Below, piece after piece: positions 29,175 to 33,231 of a stretch of 33,231 bases of DNA (position 1 is its first letter; every line of letters starts with the position of its first letter). A model generated the notes under the pieces. That model did not search any database. It saw nothing but the letters and a program-made list of their open reading frames with translations, and was not told the DNA's origin. This DNA is from a virus: positions 1-33,231 of the IMG/VR virus record IMGVR_UViG_3300035034_001106; one strand, written 5' to 3'. Made by a program: the position numbers and the translations under genes.

Positions 29175-30137
29175 ATGGGTAAAAAACGCGCACCAGCGCC
29201 GGATGCAAACATCGGCATCGCGGCGATGAAATCAGCCGAGCTTGGCATCGAGTATCTTGATTTTATGAAAGGCCAAGCGGCGATCACAAACCGATGGGCC
29301 GATGAGGATCGCGGGCGTGAACGGTCAATCTTCCTGCCACTCCAAGACCAATACATAGCCGATGCGCAGCAGGGGCCTGACTATGCCGCCGTGGATGGCG
29401 ACGTGCGCCGGGCGACCGCTGATGTGACGCAGCGTTTTGACATGGCGCAGGGCCAGCAGCGCCGCACCATGGGCGCCATGGGTGTCAACCCGGCCTCGGG
29501 CCGCTTCCAAGCAGCAACCCGCGGCAGCGAGTTGGCCGAGGCGGCAGCTACGTCTGGCGCGGGCAACGCGACCCGGCTGGCATCGCGCGGCATGGCCGAG
29601 AGTAAGGCCGATAACAAGATGGCGAACGCGATCAATCTCGGATCCGGGCTGGCAGTCAATCCCGGAACATCAATGGGCCTGTCCAACTCTGCATCCGCCT
29701 CTGGATTCAGCGGCGCAATGCAGGGGCAAAACCAGAAGGGCAGCTTGCTGAACACGCAGTACCAGCAGCAGATGCAAGCCCATAACGCCAATCAAGCCTC
29801 ATCCGGCAGCTTTTGGGGCGGGCTGGGCAGCCTCGCAGGGATGGCGATGATATCATCCAAGGACGCAAAAACCGACAAGAAGCCAGTATCACGCAGCTTG
29901 CTCAAGGCCGTGGAAAAAATGCCGGTGGAAGAATGGACCTACAAGGATGGCGTTGGCGACGGCGGGCGCCATGTCGGTCCCTATGCCGAGGATTTCAAGA
30001 AGCAGACCGGGCAGGGCGACGGCAAGAGCATCAACGTGATCGACGCGATTGGCACGACCATGGGTGCGATCAAGGAGTTGTCGGCCAAGGTCGATAAGAT
30101 GGCACCCAAGTCGCGCAGCATTGCGGGGCCTGCATAA
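29175..30137 (+). CDS. Virion protein with C-terminal S74-like chaperone domain
   Basis: A 320-residue protein. Residues 1-200 are helical and rich in Ala, Gly, Gln and Met, like phage internal (ejection) proteins. Residues 227-310 resemble the intramolecular chaperone domain Peptidase_S74: 'SSKDAKTD' (227-234) with Ser227 and Lys232 at the spacing of the family's catalytic dyad, then 'VEEWTYKDG' (251-259), 'RHVGPYAEDF' (265-274) and a terminal coiled coil. In tail spikes this domain trimerises the fibre and cuts itself off. Here the rest of the protein does not look like a spike, so the cleavage may not occur. First of three adjacent virion genes. Confidence 0.72.
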   Translation: MGKKRAPAPDANIGIAAMKSAELGIEYLDFMKGQAAITNRWADEDRGRERSIFLPLQDQYIADAQQGPDYAAVDGDVRRATADVTQRFDMAQGQQRRTMGAMGVNPASGRFQAATRGSELAEAAATSGAGNATRLASRGMAESKADNKMANAINLGSGLAVNPGTSMGLSNSASASGFSGAMQGQNQKGSLLNTQYQQQMQAHNANQASSGSFWGGLGSLAGMAMISSKDAKTDKKPVSRSLLKAVEKMPVEEWTYKDGVGDGGRHVGPYAEDFKKQTGQGDGKSINVIDAIGTTMGAIKELSAKVDKMAPKSRSIAGPA

Positions 30138-30970
30138 TGTCGGGCGCAGGATCCTTCATGGGGGGCATGGCCGGCGGCATGATGATGGGCCGTAACGCCA
30201 AGGACAGGCAGCGCCAGACGGATGCGCTGGAAAAGCTGAGCAACTCGGGAGGCGACGCAGCGCCAAAGGAGCGAGGCATCCTTGGGCGCCTGGGCACAGG
30301 CGGCAGCGATGGAGCGCCGCAGCTGGGTGCCAACCTCAACCCGGCCGCGAGCGGCGGCAGTGGTGGTGGCCCCATGGACGCTACCGGGGGAAATGCCTCT
30401 GCCGACTGGCTGCGCTATTCCAACGAAGGCGCGATACGAAACAAGCCGATCAGCAACGACCTCATCAATGCCATGTCTTTCCTGCCAGAAATGGGCATCA
30501 GCATGAATGTGATTTCAGGGGGGCAGGAGGGCAAGGGCGAAGGCAAGAAGCGCACAGGCTCGACGCGGCACGACCACGGCGGCGCAGCTGACGCAGATTT
30601 CTATATAGGTGATCGCAAGCTGGATTGGAACAATCCGAACGATCAACCTATTTTCACGCAGATCGTACAGCGCGCACGGGCCAATGGTGTCACAGGTATT
30701 GGCGCTGGTGATGATTATATGGGCGCAGGCCGGATGCACGTCGGCTTTGGCAATGCGGCGGCATGGGGCGCAGGCGGCAAGGGTGAGAACACCCCTGAGT
30801 GGCTCAGATCCGCATACAATACGCCATGGGAAGCACCGCAGACGGCGGCAGCAGACCCGGATCAAGCCGCACCAGCGGGATTGCCAGCAGGACAGCGCAT
30901 CGCGCGCAGCATTTTTGGTGAAGAGTCTGTTGCAGAGCAGATACTCCGATCCTTCTACAAAAAGGGATAA
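30137..30970 (+). CDS. Virion-associated M15-like peptidoglycan peptidase
   Basis: A 277-residue protein that starts on the previous stop (TAATG). Residues 1-85 are Gly/Met/Ala-rich and flexible. Residues 120-225 are a D,D-carboxypeptidase-like domain: 'VISGGQEGKGEGKKRTGSTR' (125-144) leads into the metal-site pattern 'RHDHGGAADAD' (144-154, His145 and Asp152), then 'GVTGIGAGDDYMGAGRMHVG' with His201 and 'WG' (210-211). These fit the zinc ligands of M15-type peptidases (H..G.A.D...H). Probably cleaves peptidoglycan peptides to let DNA enter during infection. It is not a canonical lysis enzyme. The C-terminal tail is Ala/Pro-rich. Confidence 0.78.
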   Translation: MSGAGSFMGGMAGGMMMGRNAKDRQRQTDALEKLSNSGGDAAPKERGILGRLGTGGSDGAPQLGANLNPAASGGSGGGPMDATGGNASADWLRYSNEGAIRNKPISNDLINAMSFLPEMGISMNVISGGQEGKGEGKKRTGSTRHDHGGAADADFYIGDRKLDWNNPNDQPIFTQIVQRARANGVTGIGAGDDYMGAGRMHVGFGNAAAWGAGGKGENTPEWLRSAYNTPWEAPQTAAADPDQAAPAGLPAGQRIARSIFGEESVAEQILRSFYKKG

Positions 30971-30974
30971 GCAC

Positions 30975-33134
30975 ATGGCCGGTTTGGGTTCATTCATGCA
31001 AGGCGCGATGCAGGGCTATGCCTTCGCGTCTGACGTCAAAGACAACAAGCGTCGTCAAAAGATTGAGGATCAGCAACTAGAACGCGAGGCCGAGCGTCAC
31101 GGCTGGGCAGGCGAAAACCACAAGATGAGCCGGGAAATCAACGCTCACAACCTCGACACGAGCAGAACAAACCAATCGCAAGCGCAGAAGAAGCGCGACC
31201 GGGAAGCCGCCGAGCGCCAACGCAAGGCAAGGATTTTTGCGGAAACCGAGGAACAATACAAGGCGCGGCAAGGTGGGCGTGGCCGCAGCGTGATCCCCGC
31301 TGACGTGACCGGCGGTGCCGGGCATGTAGCCGTTGATGGCGGTATGGGGGCTGACGATCTGGAGGCTATCCGCATGGCCCGCTCTGATGCGGCCAACCCC
31401 GGATCCGGCCCCTACTCCGCAGATGGCGTGAACATCGCGCCCAACCGGGCGCGTGGAGTCATGTATGACCAGAACGGCGGTCAGGTAATCGACCAGACGC
31501 CCAATATGCGCAGTGGCCCCGGCGGCGATACCCGGCCCGGCATGGTGCAGCCAGGCGCTCCCATGCAGGTTGGCCCAGATGGCATGCCCGTCAATGCGCC
31601 GCGCAGTGGCGGCGACCCGCTCGAGGCCGATGCGGCACGCATAGCGGCCATCATGCGTGAGCTAGATGCGGCGCGGGGCGGCCCGGTCAATCCGGCCAAC
31701 CCCGGACCGCAGGTGAAAGATAATGTTCGCCAACAGCAAGCGCAGATGGTCCAGAACCCCGGACGCATGGGCGGATACATGGATCAGGATCAGAGCGGCA
31801 TTGCGCCTTCTGCCTCCGATCAGAACGAAATGCTGCGGGCGCCGCAGGGCATGCCCCAGCAGCCGTCGCGCGGCCTGGACGGATACGTGCAGAAAGACGC
31901 GCCTGCCGCACCTCCGGGCCCGAACGCAGGCAATCAATACGCCCGCGATGTGGACCCCAACAGCAGCGCGTTCATGCAGGACGTGCAGGGGGTCATGCGT
32001 GGCAGCGATATCGAGATCGCCCGGCGGGAGATCGCCCAGAGCTTGACCGGCACAGCCCCGGCATCACGCGCGATCAGTAGCGTCACCGATTACTTCACCA
32101 AGTCGCCGGAAGAAGGCCAAGCCGCCCAGGCAGACCGCAAGAAGCGGGCCGATGCAGTGGCATGGTATCGCGGCCCAGAATCAAAGCAGTTGTTCAGCGA
32201 AAACCCGTTGCTACTGAACGAGGCCGAGAAAGACCCGGTTGGGTTCTTTGACCGGATGCAGGGAAACCAAGGTGATCCCGGCACGACTGGTGCACCAACG
32301 GCGCCCGGCGTTGCGCCTGTTCCGGCTGGATCCGGCCCGTCCGTTGAAGCAGCAGCTGCGGCGACGCAATCCACCGTGACCAAGACGCCGCCCAAGACCA
32401 ACTCCAGAGGCATCACGAAGGCAACGCCAGCACAGGAAGATCGCGCGAGCAAGACATTCCTGGAGTTTTACGCTGAAAATGCTGTGCCGAAGATCGTGCG
32501 CGGCTATCTGGAGCAGGGCAATATTGAGAAGGCGCAAGCGTTCACGGATTGGTCCGAGTCCGTGCAGACCAAACGCCAGATGAAAAGCTGGAGTAAGGCG
32601 GTATTTTCGGCCAGCATTGGTGATGAAAATGGCCTGCTGGATCACCTTGGCGACACCTACAACAGCTTCGATGATGGCTTTGAGTTGGTCCGGGCGGAAA
32701 GTGGATTCACCCGCGCAGACGATGGGACGATACTTGGGGCCAACCTAACCTTCAAAGACACAGGGACAGGCGAGACCTTCGTGCGCGAGTACGAGGACCA
32801 AGGCGACCTGATCGAGCAAGGTATCTATGCGCTGGCCCCGGAGAACGTGTTTGAACTTCTCTATGAGCAGACACTCGCGGCACGCAAGCTGGAGGCCGGA
32901 AACAGCGGGCGCAAGATAATTGACGACCGGAAGGACGACATTGTGGCCGAGGCTGGGCGCCTGCGTAAGCAGTTTTTGGAACAGACGATGTATGGCGGCC
33001 AAGACCAGACCATGCCGACCGACGACGAGTTGTTCGCCATGGCCCGCGACAATATCAGCCGGGCCGAAAGCCTCGCGGCGGGGCGCGGTTCGCAGGCCGT
33101 AGCGCCCCAGCCAGTGCCGGATTGGGGCGGCTGA
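30975..33134 (+). CDS. Large internal virion / ejection protein
   Basis: A 719-residue protein four bases after the peptidase gene, with AAGGGA before ATG 30975; a longer open frame extends left but overlaps that gene. Residues about 20-95 are a Lys/Arg/Glu/Gln coiled coil ('NKRRQKIEDQQLEREAERHG'). Residues 100-350 are low-complexity, rich in Gly, Pro, Met, Gln and Asn. Residues about 360-440 and 490-719 are globular helical, including 'KTFLEFYAENAVPKIVRGYL'. The architecture fits proteins stored in the podovirus head and ejected with DNA to form the trans-envelope channel. No lytic transglycosylase motif is visible. Confidence 0.75.
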   Translation: MAGLGSFMQGAMQGYAFASDVKDNKRRQKIEDQQLEREAERHGWAGENHKMSREINAHNLDTSRTNQSQAQKKRDREAAERQRKARIFAETEEQYKARQGGRGRSVIPADVTGGAGHVAVDGGMGADDLEAIRMARSDAANPGSGPYSADGVNIAPNRARGVMYDQNGGQVIDQTPNMRSGPGGDTRPGMVQPGAPMQVGPDGMPVNAPRSGGDPLEADAARIAAIMRELDAARGGPVNPANPGPQVKDNVRQQQAQMVQNPGRMGGYMDQDQSGIAPSASDQNEMLRAPQGMPQQPSRGLDGYVQKDAPAAPPGPNAGNQYARDVDPNSSAFMQDVQGVMRGSDIEIARREIAQSLTGTAPASRAISSVTDYFTKSPEEGQAAQADRKKRADAVAWYRGPESKQLFSENPLLLNEAEKDPVGFFDRMQGNQGDPGTTGAPTAPGVAPVPAGSGPSVEAAAAATQSTVTKTPPKTNSRGITKATPAQEDRASKTFLEFYAENAVPKIVRGYLEQGNIEKAQAFTDWSESVQTKRQMKSWSKAVFSASIGDENGLLDHLGDTYNSFDDGFELVRAESGFTRADDGTILGANLTFKDTGTGETFVREYEDQGDLIEQGIYALAPENVFELLYEQTLAARKLEAGNSGRKIIDDRKDDIVAEAGRLRKQFLEQTMYGGQDQTMPTDDELFAMARDNISRAESLAAGRGSQAVAPQPVPDWGG

Positions 33135-33141
33135 ACGAAAC

Positions 33142-33173
33142 CGCGCCCCTGTCGTTAGAAAAACAGGGGCGCG
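33142..33173 (+). other. 11-bp GC-rich hairpin after the last virion gene
   Basis: CGCGCCCCTGT (33142-33152) pairs perfectly with ACAGGGGCGCG (33163-33173), with a 10-base loop, 8 bases after the stop of the ejection-like gene. It is followed by TTCGCAATTTG rather than a T-run, so it may be a weak terminator. The remaining 58 bases hold no gene I can support. Confidence 0.55.
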
Positions 33174-33231
33174 TTCGCAATTTGTGATTTATTCCGGAAC
33201 CTCTTGCACCGACGAGGGAACCAGCCTCCCA

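Noticed and set aside
28571-29356. A 261-codon minus-strand frame opposite the acetyltransferase
   Set aside because: Antisense to the GNAT-like gene, which has family motifs; no start signal.

Overview
The window looks like the core of a temperate, short-tailed (podovirus-like) phage or prophage of an alphaproteobacterium, probably a member of the Rhodobacterales. The reasons are dense, overlapping, GC-rich genes; a divergent repressor/Cro-like switch; a complete head and short-tail gene order with no tape-measure, tail-tube or sheath gene; and several products typical of alphaproteobacteria or their phages (a GapR/DUF2312 domain, a protein with two GcrA-like helix-turn-helix segments, a DUF1376 replication protein). 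The host assignment is inferred from protein families and is not proven. No integrase, holin, stand-alone endolysin, tRNA or CRISPR array is visible; any integration and lysis genes must lie outside the window.

Left arm, bases 2-4314, minus strand: one tightly packed operon of eight genes. It contains a RecT annealase with a long charged tail, a coiled-coil protein immediately before it, a GapR-domain fusion and small unknown proteins, one with a membrane anchor. It reads out from a promoter/operator region at about 4346-4396. The switch at 4489-5155 has a CI-like repressor on the minus strand and a Cro-like protein on the plus strand, separated by a promoter/operator region.

Right early arm, 5152-12186, plus strand: a DUF1064 nuclease, a C5-cytosine methyltransferase with a probable overlapping gene in another frame, an N6-adenine methyltransferase, DUF1376 and helicase-loader-like replication genes, a tandem helix-turn-helix protein, and a four-gene cassette of small unknown proteins. 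That cassette starts at a sigma70-type promoter carrying an operator and ends at a strong intrinsic terminator at 12246-12275. A palindrome close to CATGTTGCWACATG recurs in the control regions of the left operon, the switch, the replication block, the small-gene cassette and the late operon, and looks like the operator of the phage repressor system.

Late region, 12277-33134, plus strand: terminase small and large subunits, P22-like portal, scaffold, a CsrA-like protein, an N4-gp56-type major capsid protein, a probable decoration protein, two short-tail adaptors, a beta-rich stopper protein, a tail fibre, a QueC-like PP-loop enzyme, a GNAT acetyltransferase, and three virion proteins with an S74-like chaperone domain, an M15-like peptidoglycan peptidase and long coiled-coil segments. 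Many late genes overlap by ATGA or GTGA, which suggests translational coupling. GC-rich hairpins without T-runs sit between the capsid genes.
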